Positions 16,951 to 25,582 of a stretch of 64,000 nucleotides of DNA are shown here, one piece after another. A program made the translations under genes and the position numbers. Position 1 is the stretch's first letter, and every line of letters starts with the position of its first letter. Origin of the DNA: Halomonas llamarensis (lineage in GTDB: Bacteria > Pseudomonadota > Gammaproteobacteria > Pseudomonadales > Halomonadaceae). The notes below the pieces were generated by a model. That model had not been told where the DNA came from and made no database searches. It saw nothing but the letters and a program-made list of their open reading frames with translations. The DNA is taken from positions 1 to 64,000 of the forward strand of contig NZ_JAMJPJ010000017.1 of assembly GCF_023555005.1 (NCBI RefSeq). The letters run 5' to 3'.

Positions 16951-17978
16951 TTTACCCTCCTGCGTGCCACCAGGGCCGTGGCGGGCGCCATAGGAAGCGT
17001 AATCGGGCGCTCCTCACACACCTCAAAATCCTGCGCAGACAGTGCCTCACACAGCTCACCGGCCTGAGTCACCCGGCGCCCCTGCCACAGCAGCGGCAGA
17101 TAGTAGGACAGCATGCGGCGGGCTGCCTCGGGTTCGTCAGGAATTTCAGCGTGCACGCAGATCAACTCACCGCCGGGTTTCAGCGCGGCATGCAGTTTGG
17201 CCAGGCAAGCCGAGAGATCCGGCACGAAGTGCAGCACCGAGGAGCACCAGATCAGGTCATATCCGGTGCCGACGCCATCCCTGACCACATCCCCGCCCCG
17301 CGCTTCGAGACGTGATGCCAGACCAGCCTGGGCGATGTGTTGCGCAGCGACATCGGCAGCTTCGGGTAGCTCAAAGACCACACCGCTCATCTGCGGAAAC
17401 GCCTTAGCCAGGGCGACGGCGACTAGCCCTGGGCCACCGCCTAGATCCAGCAGCCGCCAGGCTGCTTCAGGCGACATCCGTTGTGCCACCACTTCACAGG
17501 CGGCAGGCGCTGTCACCGATATCTGCTCACGTGCCAGATGGCTACGTGCCGCCGCGGCCCAGCGCTCACCGCTGGCTAGCGTCGCTGACCGCCCCTGTTC
17601 GTGCAACCCCTCGGACAGCCCTGCGCCAGAGTCTCGCAGCGAGGCGAGCCGAAAGCGCCAAGCTTCGCCACAGTACAACGGCGAAGAAGATGCCAGGTAG
17701 CGCTGTGCAACGTGAGTGCTGATATAGCGCCACTCACCTGCGGCATCTCGATGCCGGTCGATAAGGCGCATGCTCCACAGCAGGGTCAACCAGTGTTCGA
17801 CGCTCACTGGCCGCCACCCTCTGGCGTTGGCCAAAGTCGCCGCCGAGTGAGGTTGCTGAAGCGTTTCGAAGAGCCCCTCTTCCAGCGCCAATTGCAGGGC
17901 CTCGGCCTGCACGGAGGCCAGCGCTAGATCCCAATAGGGTTGCAGTGCATGGGGAAGGAGGTCGCCAGCATGGTTCAT
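16947..17978 (-). CDS. SAM-dependent methyltransferase in siderophore operon
   Basis: A 343-residue protein of the O-methyltransferase type with an N-terminal winged-helix dimerisation region (about 20-90) and a Rossmann SAM-binding core: LLDLGGGPGLVAVAL at about 175-190, then VFELPEAADVA, and WCSSVLHFVPD. Enzymes of this form methylate small hydroxylated molecules. Both of its ends overlap neighbours by ATGA, between a TonB receptor and an MFS transporter, so it should work on or with the imported compound, for instance to modify a siderophore or its breakdown product. That role is inference. No other synthesis gene is present. Confidence 0.82.
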   Translation of the reverse strand: MNHAGDLLPHALQPYWDLALASVQAEALQLALEEGLFETLQQPHSAATLANARGWRPVSVEHWLTLLWSMRLIDRHRDAAGEWRYISTHVAQRYLASSSPLYCGEAWRFRLASLRDSGAGLSEGLHEQGRSATLASGERWAAAARSHLAREQISVTAPAACEVVAQRMSPEAAWRLLDLGGGPGLVAVALAKAFPQMSGVVFELPEAADVAAQHIAQAGLASRLEARGGDVVRDGVGTGYDLIWCSSVLHFVPDLSACLAKLHAALKPGGELICVHAEIPDEPEAARRMLSYYLPLLWQGRRVTQAGELCEALSAQDFEVCEERPITLPMAPATALVARRRVK

Positions 17979-19978
17979 AACGACACCCCCAAGCGCAGGC
18001 CAACCTCACGGGGCGGGCTGTACTCCCGCACGCTGCCATTGAGCAGGCCGACGGCGTCGTAACGCCGGTCAGTCGCGTTGTTTACGTAAACCCCCAATTG
18101 CCATGGCCCATGGCGATAACCTCCCGCCACATCAAGCAGAACATGCCCAGGGCGGCTGAAGCGGTTGGCCGCATCCAGGTAGGTTTTGCTCATGCCGCTG
18201 AGATTGGCCTGGGCATACCAGTTCTGAGGCGAGTCGTAGCGCAGCCCCAGACGAGCGCTAATATCGGGCGCAAAGGGGTTATGGTGACCGGCATGGTCAC
18301 CGCTAAGATCATTGAACTCACGAAAACGGGTACGATTAAGGGCCAGGCCCGCTTGGAGCGTCCAATGTCCGCCCAGCAGGTAGTCAAGATCCAGTTCGAG
18401 ACCCCGCGAGCGTGCGGCGGCGGCATTGGTGATCAGTACGCTGCCGGGCTGGAGAACCTGCTGCACCTGCATGTCATCAATGGTCATCCAGTAACTGGCG
18501 AGCCCATAGCGAAGTCGTTGCGAAAACGCCGTCCCCTTAATACCCAGCTCATAGGAAGTAACTTCTTCTGGAGCGTAACCGGGGTAGCCACTCTGCGCCG
18601 AGAAGGCGTTGAAACCACCGGCACGAAACCCTTCGGCATAGCGGGCATACAGCCAGTCGTCATCACCCAGACGGTACTGCAGAGCCAACTGCGAGGTAAC
18701 ATCACTCCAGCGCTCACTGCGTTGCCCGGCTCCCTGGGGCGTCAACGCCACCCGGCTCTGCTCTAAGCGCAGGCCTGGTGTCAGGCGCCAACGCTGGCCC
18801 AGCGGCAACGTCCACTGCCCGAACAGTGCCAGGTTTTCAGCCTCTAGCGTCGCCTCACTGCGCTGGATCCCCATCGGGTTGTTTTGTTCGAACCGTAGTT
18901 GATGATCATCGCGGTCGCCGTAAAGGCCCAGCACCCAACTGCTTTGCCCCTCCTCGCCCTGACGCTCCAGGCGCAGTTCCTGCGAAAGGGTGGTCAAACA
19001 CTGGTCGCGGCCTACGGCAAAACGCTGGGCTGGCGTCAGATCGGTGTCCTGGGTGACGCGGTCATGAACTTCCCGTCGAGCGGTAATAGTGCGTAGCGTC
19101 AGATCTGGCGTCAGTGCATGGCGCACATCCAGAGAGGCATCTTCACCGGACGAGTCATTGCTGCCAGGATCAACCGATATCACGCGGCGTGGCTCACTTT
19201 CGGCTCGCCCCCAGGGGGCAGCGCTATCGCGATAGTCCAGCCGACCATAGCGCAGGGTAACGTCTGTATCCTGTGCCGGTAGCCAGCGTAGGCTCAGGCG
19301 ACCACTCTGGCGCTGGCGGTCATCCGCTTCGTTCCCATCCGCCAGGTTCACCACAAAACCGTACCGCTGACGCCACTCGCCGCGGATGCCCAGGTAGAGC
19401 CGTTCGGGCACCAGCGGCTGGGCGGCGTCGACGCGTAACGAGGTTAGATCACGGCTTCCCAGCGTCGCCTCCACCTCGGCATAAGGACCTTCATCCGGCG
19501 GACGGGTATGCACGCTAATCACTCCGGCCTCGGCATTGCGACCATAGAGAGTTGACTGGGGCCCGCGCAGCACTTCGACCCGCTCCACGCCCAACAGGTT
19601 GTGGTCGAACCCTTGACCACTCACCACCGGCACACCGTCGACCAACATTAGCACCGATGAAGAGAAAGCCGTGGCGCCCGAGGTCAGCCCGCGCATTACC
19701 GGCAATGCGGTACCCGACTGGCCAAAGGGCTGAAAACTCAACCCAGGCGTATAGTGCGCTAATTCGGTGATATGGGAAGCGCCTGTATCAGCTAGCGTCT
19801 CGCCCCAGATCACCGCCAGACTCGACGGCACCTCCTCTTCGGCCTGGGCTACCTTATTGGCCGTCACCTTCACCACAGGCAGCCCTTCCCCTTGAGCGAT
19901 GCTGATCGCACCATAGCCTCCCACCACGAGCATAACTGCGACTTTCTTTAGCCCTTTCTTTAGCCCTTTGCTCTGCAT
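17975..19978 (-). CDS. TonB-dependent siderophore receptor (FyuA-like)
   Basis: A 667-residue outer-membrane receptor with a signal peptide (about 1-29), a likely TonB box near VVKVTAN, a plug with ITELAHYTPGLSF, MRGLTSG, VEVLRGPQSTLYGRNAEAG, and a barrel ending REVGLRLGVSL. The NAEAG form of the plug end recalls pesticin/yersiniabactin-type receptors. The ATG at 19978 follows AAGGGGGAACG. There is no STN domain. It heads an operon with a methyltransferase and MFS protein and is divergent from an AraC regulator across an 85-base region with a Fur-like box. The start has a 12-base tandem repeat that doubles GLKK in the signal peptide. Confidence 0.9.
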   Translation of the reverse strand: MQSKGLKKGLKKVAVMLVVGGYGAISIAQGEGLPVVKVTANKVAQAEEEVPSSLAVIWGETLADTGASHITELAHYTPGLSFQPFGQSGTALPVMRGLTSGATAFSSSVLMLVDGVPVVSGQGFDHNLLGVERVEVLRGPQSTLYGRNAEAGVISVHTRPPDEGPYAEVEATLGSRDLTSLRVDAAQPLVPERLYLGIRGEWRQRYGFVVNLADGNEADDRQRQSGRLSLRWLPAQDTDVTLRYGRLDYRDSAAPWGRAESEPRRVISVDPGSNDSSGEDASLDVRHALTPDLTLRTITARREVHDRVTQDTDLTPAQRFAVGRDQCLTTLSQELRLERQGEEGQSSWVLGLYGDRDDHQLRFEQNNPMGIQRSEATLEAENLALFGQWTLPLGQRWRLTPGLRLEQSRVALTPQGAGQRSERWSDVTSQLALQYRLGDDDWLYARYAEGFRAGGFNAFSAQSGYPGYAPEEVTSYELGIKGTAFSQRLRYGLASYWMTIDDMQVQQVLQPGSVLITNAAAARSRGLELDLDYLLGGHWTLQAGLALNRTRFREFNDLSGDHAGHHNPFAPDISARLGLRYDSPQNWYAQANLSGMSKTYLDAANRFSRPGHVLLDVAGGYRHGPWQLGVYVNNATDRRYDAVGLLNGSVREYSPPREVGLRLGVSL

Positions 19979-20050
19979 CGTTCCCCCTTAAACGCTGTTT
20001 CTGCCTCCTACTGGCGCAGGAGTGCTTAAGGGAGTAGGCTAGCGACAAAC

Positions 20051-20069
20051 GATATCAATTATCATGCTC
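20051..20069 (-). promoter_or_regulatory. Candidate Fur box between receptor and AraC gene
   Basis: Read on the minus strand, GAGCATGATAATTGATATC matches the Fur consensus at 14 of 19 positions by hand count, the best such site in the window. It lies 73 bases upstream of the receptor start and touches the first candidate ATG of the divergent AraC gene, so one Fur dimer could control both. Confidence 0.62.
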
Positions 20070-20978
20070 ATTCATATGCAAACCAATTCACTTCTTATGC
20101 ATAGCGATACACCATTGCCCTCCGATAGGCCTCTGCAAGGCTCCCACTGCTGCGTTCTAGATGATGGCCTCTCGGTGGTGCTCACCCGCTATCGTGCTCG
20201 CCAAGCGCTGGTCGAAGAGAGCCATACCCCTCATACGGGGGCGGGCGTGATTATTACCTTCGGTTTGCAAGGCCACTCTGATTATCGAGAGCGCTGGGGG
20301 CCGCGTGTCGATTTTCACCACGGCCACACCACGGTTACCGCCTTTGACCATAGCCAAGGAGAACGTCATATACCGGAAGGTGAGGCGGTGCTTCAGCTAC
20401 GCCTTGTTGCCAGCACCGGCTGGCTAGCGCGCTATTTGGGGGAGCGTTATCAGTCAGCACTCCCCGCCTCTAAGGGCGTTCGATCACTGGCGTTTCAGCC
20501 CACGTCAGCGGGCAGTCGCGCGCATCTTCAGGCGCTCCAGGTTTCCCTTCAAACAGATAGCGCTCGTATCCAGAAGCACATTCACGCCCTAAGCCTGCTG
20601 GGAGAACAGCTCGAAGCGCTGCTACCGGAACCCCGCCATACACAGCCCATCGCCACCGCCGACGTCGAACGCATCGTTCTGGCCCACGAGATTCTTCTCA
20701 ACGAGTTAGACCGTCCATTAACGCTGGCTTATTTAGGGGCTCGGGTAGGATTAGGGGAACAGAAACTCAAGCAGGGGTTTCGTCGCATGTTTGGCACGAC
20801 ACCTCAGCACTTTCTTCATCAACAGCGCATGCGTCACGCCCATGCACTGCTGGAAAGCGGCCAACAGGTCGCTCAGGCTGCCTACGCCACGGGCTATCGT
20901 CACCCTAGCAACTTCAGTTTAGCTTTCACGCGCTACTTCGGTTATGCCCCTAAAGCCATTAAACAGCGCAAAAGTTGA
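20064..20978 (+). CDS. AraC-family regulator of siderophore uptake
   Basis: A regulator of up to 304 residues with a C-terminal AraC HTH pair (LTLAYLGARVGLGEQKLKQGF and AQAAYATGYRHPSNFSLAFTRYFG). It is related in style to the regulator at 3083 (both have LKxGFRxxFG) and sits divergent from a TonB receptor in the same way. Its ligand is probably the siderophore taken up by that receptor. The start is uncertain: the first ATG at 20064 overlaps the Fur-like box, and in-frame ATGs at 20076 and 20097 are as likely; none has a strong ribosome site. Confidence 0.85.
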   Translation: MLIHMQTNSLLMHSDTPLPSDRPLQGSHCCVLDDGLSVVLTRYRARQALVEESHTPHTGAGVIITFGLQGHSDYRERWGPRVDFHHGHTTVTAFDHSQGERHIPEGEAVLQLRLVASTGWLARYLGERYQSALPASKGVRSLAFQPTSAGSRAHLQALQVSLQTDSARIQKHIHALSLLGEQLEALLPEPRHTQPIATADVERIVLAHEILLNELDRPLTLAYLGARVGLGEQKLKQGFRRMFGTTPQHFLHQQRMRHAHALLESGQQVAQAAYATGYRHPSNFSLAFTRYFGYAPKAIKQRKS

Positions 20979-21068
20979 TAACGGTCGATGGCCTTTTCAA
21001 CTCTCTCCCGCCACCGCGTCACGGCTCGCCGCTGAATTCAACGAGCTGTGCCGTACCTGGCGCACAAG

Positions 21069-21097
21069 AAAAAACCCGGCGGGGGGAACCGCCGGGT
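21069..21097 (-). terminator. Rho-independent terminator of the phosphoesterase/nadK transcript
   Basis: A 9-bp stem ACCCGGCGG / CCGCCGGGT (21074-21082 with 21089-21097). On the minus strand it is followed by a run of six T, so it ends transcription coming from the phosphoesterase gene at 21208. The 12 bases before the hairpin on that strand, GATCCCTTGCTT, recur at another terminator near 25370. Confidence 0.75.
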
Positions 21098-21207
21098 AAA
21101 AGCAAGGGATCATTCAAGGGAACACTTACTCTGATAACGCAAAGCGAACGAAGTTCAGCCATTGCGACAGAAATATGTAACAATATGTATATTTTCAAAA
21201 ACGCTGC

Positions 21208-22209
21208 TCAGACGGCATCCACTTCCCAGTGTTGGGGTAAAACGTTTTCTTCTTTGGGCACTCGCACCCACACAAAATGATCGGCGCTCAGTTTGGTTTC
21301 ACCACTCCATCGATACGCCACCAAACGTCCGTATTTGACCGCACTGTAGTCTAAACAGGCAATATTGGCGGTGGGTAAAGCGGGAATCCCTTCACACCAG
21401 TAGTGCCCAATAAATAGCGGCGGCTCATCCGGGCCGTAGTAACTCAGTCGCGCGCGTTCAGTGTCAGTCAAAGGGCGCGCTTCCAAATCACCGGGTAAGT
21501 TATCCGGTTGAAATACCACGTCGCCCCACACCTGCGGCGCTTGGCTCCAAAAATGGGTGCGAAAACTCTTACGCGTAAAACCATCACCGGAGTGGATTTC
21601 AATACCGCTGGGTAACGGAACATGCGTGCCACGGGTTAAGCGATCAAGAATCCGAAATGCTTGCGTCGAGGGGTTGGTGGACTCAATCAAAAAAGCCTCG
21701 TCCATGCAGGCATTGGGGCTGCGCTGGCGTAATTCAGCAATCAGTGCGTTATCCCAGCAGGCATGCACCACACGGATACCGTCAAGTTCTAGAAACAGGG
21801 GAATTGTTTTGAACCAGGCGAGGGTATCGTCCCACTCGTTGGTGTGATCACGGTACTGCTCTAAGGTATCCTGAATGATGCGGTTGTGGCGCGGCGTATG
21901 CTCGCGCAACCAGCGCTTACCACTGGTCGCCGGTGCAGGATGACAGTAGGCCAAGGCGTTGTATTCGTGGTTGCCCATGACGATATACGCCTCGCCTGCT
22001 TCCACCATGCGTCGCGCAATCGAAACCGCCAAGCGAATGCGTGGGCCGCGGTCAATCAAATCACCAAGGAAAATCACTTTGCGCCGTGGGTGGCGATAGA
22101 CGCCGCCATGCTGCGTATACCCGAGCTTTTCCAAAAGCGCGGCAAGTGTCGCGCCACAGCCGTGAATATCGCCGATAAGGTCGTAGCCTTCGGTCTTACT
22201 TACCGCCAT
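21208..22209 (-). CDS. Calcineurin-like metallophosphoesterase
   Basis: A soluble protein of 333 residues from the ATG at 22209. It shows the three metal-binding blocks of the calcineurin-type phosphoesterases: GDIHG at 13-17, GDLIDRG at 49-55 and GNHE at 79-82, with later His residues at VVHACWD and FIGHYW. The overall form is that of serine/threonine protein phosphatase or ApaH-like proteins, but substrate is not clear. The ATG lies two bases after the nadK stop, with GGGAG upstream, so it is co-transcribed with nadK. A GTG start at 22236 inside nadK is less likely. Confidence 0.85.
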   Translation of the reverse strand: MAVSKTEGYDLIGDIHGCGATLAALLEKLGYTQHGGVYRHPRRKVIFLGDLIDRGPRIRLAVSIARRMVEAGEAYIVMGNHEYNALAYCHPAPATSGKRWLREHTPRHNRIIQDTLEQYRDHTNEWDDTLAWFKTIPLFLELDGIRVVHACWDNALIAELRQRSPNACMDEAFLIESTNPSTQAFRILDRLTRGTHVPLPSGIEIHSGDGFTRKSFRTHFWSQAPQVWGDVVFQPDNLPGDLEARPLTDTERARLSYYGPDEPPLFIGHYWCEGIPALPTANIACLDYSAVKYGRLVAYRWSGETKLSADHFVWVRVPKEENVLPQHWEVDAV

Positions 22210-22211
22210 GC

Positions 22212-23147
22212 TCAGTCTCCCAGCCGGTTGCTCCACCCCAGTTTACTGCGCAGCACCTCGTAGAAATTGTGCCCAAGCGGATGCACTAGCTGAACGCGCT
22301 GCGGTTTGCGGGTGATGATCAGCACATCATCCGGTTTGGCAACTGAGCGGGTTTGCCCATCGCAGCTGATGTGTGGATAGGTTTGATTGGTCTCACCGAT
22401 GTGAATGCGAATTTCACTGGCGGCATCGACCACGATTGGGCGGCTTGACAGCGTGTGCGGGAACATCGGCACTAACGTCACGACATCAAGCTTGGGGTGC
22501 ATAATGGGGCCGCCGCCAGAGAGCGCATAAGCCGTTGAGCCAGTAGGGGTGGCCACAATTAAACCGTCGCTGCGTTGGCTGTAAACAAACTGGCCATCAA
22601 TGAAGAGCTCGAATTCGATCATCCGCACCGCCTTACCCGGGTGCACGACGACTTCATTAAGTGCTTCCCCTTTGCCCACCGCGACACCGCCACGGTAGAG
22701 TTCGGCGTCGAGCAAAAAGCGCTCCTCGCGCTCAAACTGCCCGGCCAATACCTCGCCGACTCGCGTTTCTAACTCGTCTGGAGAAATATCGGTTAAAAAC
22801 CCTAGTCGGCCACGGTTAACGCCCAAAATTAACGTGCCGGTATGGCACAACGTGCGCGCCGCCCCCAAAAGGCTCCCATCGCCGCCAATCACGATGACTA
22901 GATCACAGAGCTCACCCAGTACACGACGGCTCTCTTCTGGCTGACCATGATCGGGGATGACCGTCGCCGTCCGGTCTTCAACCAGCACTTTATACTCGTG
23001 ATCCACCAGGTACGTGACGAGGCGCCGAAGCGAATCGACAACTTTCTGACTGCCCAACCGACCAATCAAGCCAATCGTTTTGAAGGGTCGATCAGCAAAG
23101 GCCGTTCCCGTTGGCGGTAGCGATTGCGATGAAGACGTATGCGTCAT
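22212..23147 (-). CDS. nadK: NAD kinase
   Basis: A 311-residue cytoplasmic enzyme that phosphorylates NAD to NADP with ATP. Diagnostic features are the GGDG motif at 88-91, the NRGRLGFLTDI block, the LNEVVVH segment and SDGLIVATPTGSTAYALSGGGP, which form the nucleotide and NAD pockets. Length is usual for the family (about 290-310). It starts with ATG and lies upstream of and nearly touching the phosphoesterase gene. It is the most clearly identified housekeeping gene in this stretch and marks the end of the accessory region. Confidence 0.97.
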   Translation of the reverse strand: MTHTSSSQSLPPTGTAFADRPFKTIGLIGRLGSQKVVDSLRRLVTYLVDHEYKVLVEDRTATVIPDHGQPEESRRVLGELCDLVIVIGGDGSLLGAARTLCHTGTLILGVNRGRLGFLTDISPDELETRVGEVLAGQFEREERFLLDAELYRGGVAVGKGEALNEVVVHPGKAVRMIEFELFIDGQFVYSQRSDGLIVATPTGSTAYALSGGGPIMHPKLDVVTLVPMFPHTLSSRPIVVDAASEIRIHIGETNQTYPHISCDGQTRSVAKPDDVLIITRKPQRVQLVHPLGHNFYEVLRSKLGWSNRLGD

Positions 23148-23209
23148 GAGGCCAGCTCGTTAAGATTAGGCCCCATTATCACTATCCGCATCACAGCGGG
23201 CAAATCGAG

Positions 23210-24079
23210 TTATGCCGTTTTATAGCCGTGTCGCTCCCGCCACCAGTTGTTAAGCCACAGTGAAAACGCAATGATGAGCGCCCCGAGCACCAGACGAATT
23301 AGGTCGGCTTCACGGTTCCAAATCACCAGATTGACCAGTAGTCCCGCTGGGATTAGCGCGTTATTCATGATGGCAAGCGTTCCAGCATCCACCATCGTCG
23401 CGCCACGGTTCCATAAAAAGTACCCGCCGCCCGAAGCCGCTAACCCGAGCCACGCCAGCACTCCCCATTGTAAACCGTTTGATGGCAGCGCCGCTGCGTT
23501 ACCCAACAGCAGGAAAGCCGGCAGTGCCACGACCAGAGCGCCAAGGAAAAACCAGCCAAAAACATTATGCCAAGGCAGCGACGTCGAAAGCTCTGCGGCA
23601 AAACGCCGGTAGCCGACCTGGCTCAGCGCAAAGCATATATTAGCCCCCTGCACCACCAAAAAGCCGACCCAAAAGCTACCATCAATACTGTCGTAACGAA
23701 TCACCGCCGCCCCTAGCACCGCAAGGAGTGCTGTCAGCAGGTAAAACGGGGTAAAGCGGCCGAACAAGATGTCATCAAGCAGCGCGATATAAACCGGCGT
23801 AAAAATGGTAAACAGCAACACTTCGGGAACGGAGAGCAGCAAAAAGGATTGATAAAAAAAGATATACATCACCCCCAGCTGCACGGCACCTATTGCCATG
23901 AGCGTCACCCGCTGCTTACCGCTCAAAAGGCGGGGGCGTAAAAAAGGTAAAAATATCAGGGCAGCCAGCCCAACGCGCAGCAGTACAGCAAAATAGCTAT
24001 CCACCTGTCCGGCGAGATAGACACCAATTAATGAAAACGAGAACGCCCATAGCGCTGTCACGCCAACCAGATAGCTCAT
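23210..24079 (-). CDS. EamA/DMT-family transporter
   Basis: A 289-residue inner-membrane protein with ten predicted segments in two repeats, the pattern of the drug/metabolite transporter EamA family (LWAFSFSLIGVYLAG near the start, GGYFLWNRGATMVDAG in the second repeat). It resembles the branch called carboxylate/amino acid/amine transporters, but the substrate cannot be told. The ATG at 24079 is preceded by GAGG; a TTG four codons earlier is unlikely. It is separated from nadK by 62 bases and from the next gene by 86. Confidence 0.85.
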   Translation of the reverse strand: MSYLVGVTALWAFSFSLIGVYLAGQVDSYFAVLLRVGLAALIFLPFLRPRLLSGKQRVTLMAIGAVQLGVMYIFFYQSFLLLSVPEVLLFTIFTPVYIALLDDILFGRFTPFYLLTALLAVLGAAVIRYDSIDGSFWVGFLVVQGANICFALSQVGYRRFAAELSTSLPWHNVFGWFFLGALVVALPAFLLLGNAAALPSNGLQWGVLAWLGLAASGGGYFLWNRGATMVDAGTLAIMNNALIPAGLLVNLVIWNREADLIRLVLGALIIAFSLWLNNWWRERHGYKTA

Positions 24080-24165
24080 GGTAAACCTCAAATAAAAATC
24101 AAGTTGACGGAATTATACCGGGCTCTTTAACACTGCCAAGAGGTAACCGTAAAAACAGCGGCACG

Positions 24166-24702
24166 TTAACGACGCTTTAGCCGGGTGCTGGCATAATGCA
24201 CGGCGTAAATGGCGCCCGGCACCCACACAAGCAACGTCAATGCGAGCGCAATGCAGACGTTGCGAGCACGCCCGCCGAGCAATCCTACCGCAAGCGGAGG
24301 CAGCAGCACGGCAAGGGCAATATAAGCGGCTTTAAACCCAGCGGGAAGTTCTGCCGTCGACGGTGCTGCGGGCTGCTCCTCGGCTTGAGGTGAAGACGTT
24401 TTTGACGAAGATGGCGGGGGCGTAAAGTGCTGGACGCTTGCGTCCTGCTTGGGTGGCGCACCTGCATGTTCCGCTTGACGGTGCGCATTTTTATCAATTT
24501 TTTGCTCTATGGTCTCGGCATCTTCGGCGAGATCATCGTGGTAGCGCTCCCACTCTTCCCAATCGTGAGGTGTGCCGACTTTCGGGCGTTGTTGCCCTGC
24601 CCCACGCGCACGCTCCCAGGCTTTTTCTTCCAGTGTATTGGGTCGCTCGGGGTCTCGATCCAGCCCGACCCCTTTACGACTCAAATATTCACGCGCATCC
24701 AT
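24166..24702 (-). CDS. Hydrophilic protein with C-terminal Pmp3/YqaE-like membrane domain
   Basis: A 178-residue protein. Residues 1-120 are charged and proline-rich, with no recognised domain. Residues 124-172 form two membrane helices with the Pmp3/YqaE (UPF0057) pattern: AVLLPPLAVGL, then NVCIALALTLLVWVPGAIYAVHY. Stand-alone Pmp3 proteins are only about 50-60 residues and are linked to membrane potential and salt stress, which would suit a halophile. Here the domain is fused to a long soluble N-terminus. AAGGAG precedes the ATG. The role is inferred from the domain only. Confidence 0.78.
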   Translation of the reverse strand: MDAREYLSRKGVGLDRDPERPNTLEEKAWERARGAGQQRPKVGTPHDWEEWERYHDDLAEDAETIEQKIDKNAHRQAEHAGAPPKQDASVQHFTPPPSSSKTSSPQAEEQPAAPSTAELPAGFKAAYIALAVLLPPLAVGLLGGRARNVCIALALTLLVWVPGAIYAVHYASTRLKRR

Positions 24703-24893
24703 AACAGTCGCTCCTTTAAAATGTTAACCGTTTAACGTTGAAAGCGATGCTCGAACCTTACCCATCGTATGACTACAGTAAACGTGTACGTGCACGCGTG
24801 GCGAGCCCGTTTGTTGTCACGCACAGGAAATGATATCGGTAAGCGACATATAAACATCAGACTAGCGGTCAGTCAGTTCTAAGGAGAATAGCC

Positions 24894-25301
24894 ATGAGTC
24901 AAAAGCAACCCGATACCGTTCGCGACATCATGTCCCGCGACTGCTACCGCGTTTCCCCTGAAACGTCGATTACAAACCTTGCCCAGGGGCTTGCACTTCA
25001 CCGTTTACCAGGGGCACCAGTAGTCGATAGCACCGACCGGCTTATCGGTTTTATCTCTGAACAAGATGTCCTCGGCCAGGTACTTGATAGCATCTACAAC
25101 GATGGCGAGGCACCTTTAGTGAGGGAGATGATGCGCAATGAAGTGTTAAGTGTGACGCCTAATAAGAGCATTACCGATCTTGCGCAAGAAATGCTAGGAG
25201 CAAAACCCAAAATTTACCCGGTAGTCGAACAAACCCGCTTAGTGGGTATCGTCACCCGTCGCGACATACTGATTGCGCTGTTGAAGATTCGCCGCCATTA
25301 A
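24894..25301 (+). CDS. CBS-domain pair protein
   Basis: A 135-residue cytoplasmic protein made of two CBS domains: about residues 10-65 (VRDIMSRDCYRVSPETSI, VVDSTDRLIGFISEQDVL) and 75-132 (VREMMRNEVLSVTPNKSI, VVEQTRLVGIVTRRDIL). Such pairs bind adenosine nucleotides and act as regulatory modules. It has AAGGAG before the ATG and stands alone. The 191 bases upstream (24703-24893) hold no gene that I can support. Confidence 0.88.
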   Translation: MSQKQPDTVRDIMSRDCYRVSPETSITNLAQGLALHRLPGAPVVDSTDRLIGFISEQDVLGQVLDSIYNDGEAPLVREMMRNEVLSVTPNKSITDLAQEMLGAKPKIYPVVEQTRLVGIVTRRDILIALLKIRRH

Positions 25302-25582
25302 CTCTTGGCGACTGTCTTCTCTTGGCAATTGTCTTAAGCAAAAAAAACCGCTGCTCATTGAGCAGCGGAAGCAAGGGATCGAAAACAATAGCCAGTGCAA
25401 CAAACCTAAAAAACCTTTTAACGTCACTTTTAGCGACGGCTATCACTTGTTGCCTGTGCTTAATCAGACACCCATACGTGAAGAAGTTCGTCAGCTTAGA
25501 AATTTTTTTCTTGCGCAGCATAAGCGTATACTAAACGTGTGTTTTACCACTCGTCTTTCCACCCCTCTTTTGGAGGCGCTGC
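25302..25582. other. Intergenic region with a minus-strand terminator, possible small RNA
   Basis: No convincing protein gene lies here; short minus-strand frames lack a ribosome site and run antisense into the CBS gene. The region has a strong hairpin at 25348-25368 whose T-run is on the minus strand, although no minus-strand gene lies to its right until well past 26790. This points to a minus-strand transcript, perhaps a small RNA, starting within 25370-25582. I could not pick a promoter for it. Confidence 0.35.
25340..25368 (-). terminator. Rho-independent terminator, minus strand
   Basis: A 9-bp stem CCGCTGCTC / GAGCAGCGG (25348-25356 with 25360-25368), followed on the minus strand by about eight T. 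The plus strand has no T-run after the stem, so it is a poor terminator for the CBS gene. It is preceded on the minus strand by GATCCCTTGCTT, as at the terminator near 21074. Confidence 0.65.

Noticed and set aside
25252-25521. A minus-strand frame of 89 codons overlapping the CBS gene end.
   Set aside because: No ribosome site, Lys/Phe-rich low-information sequence, and it reads through a terminator hairpin; a non-coding transcript is more likely.
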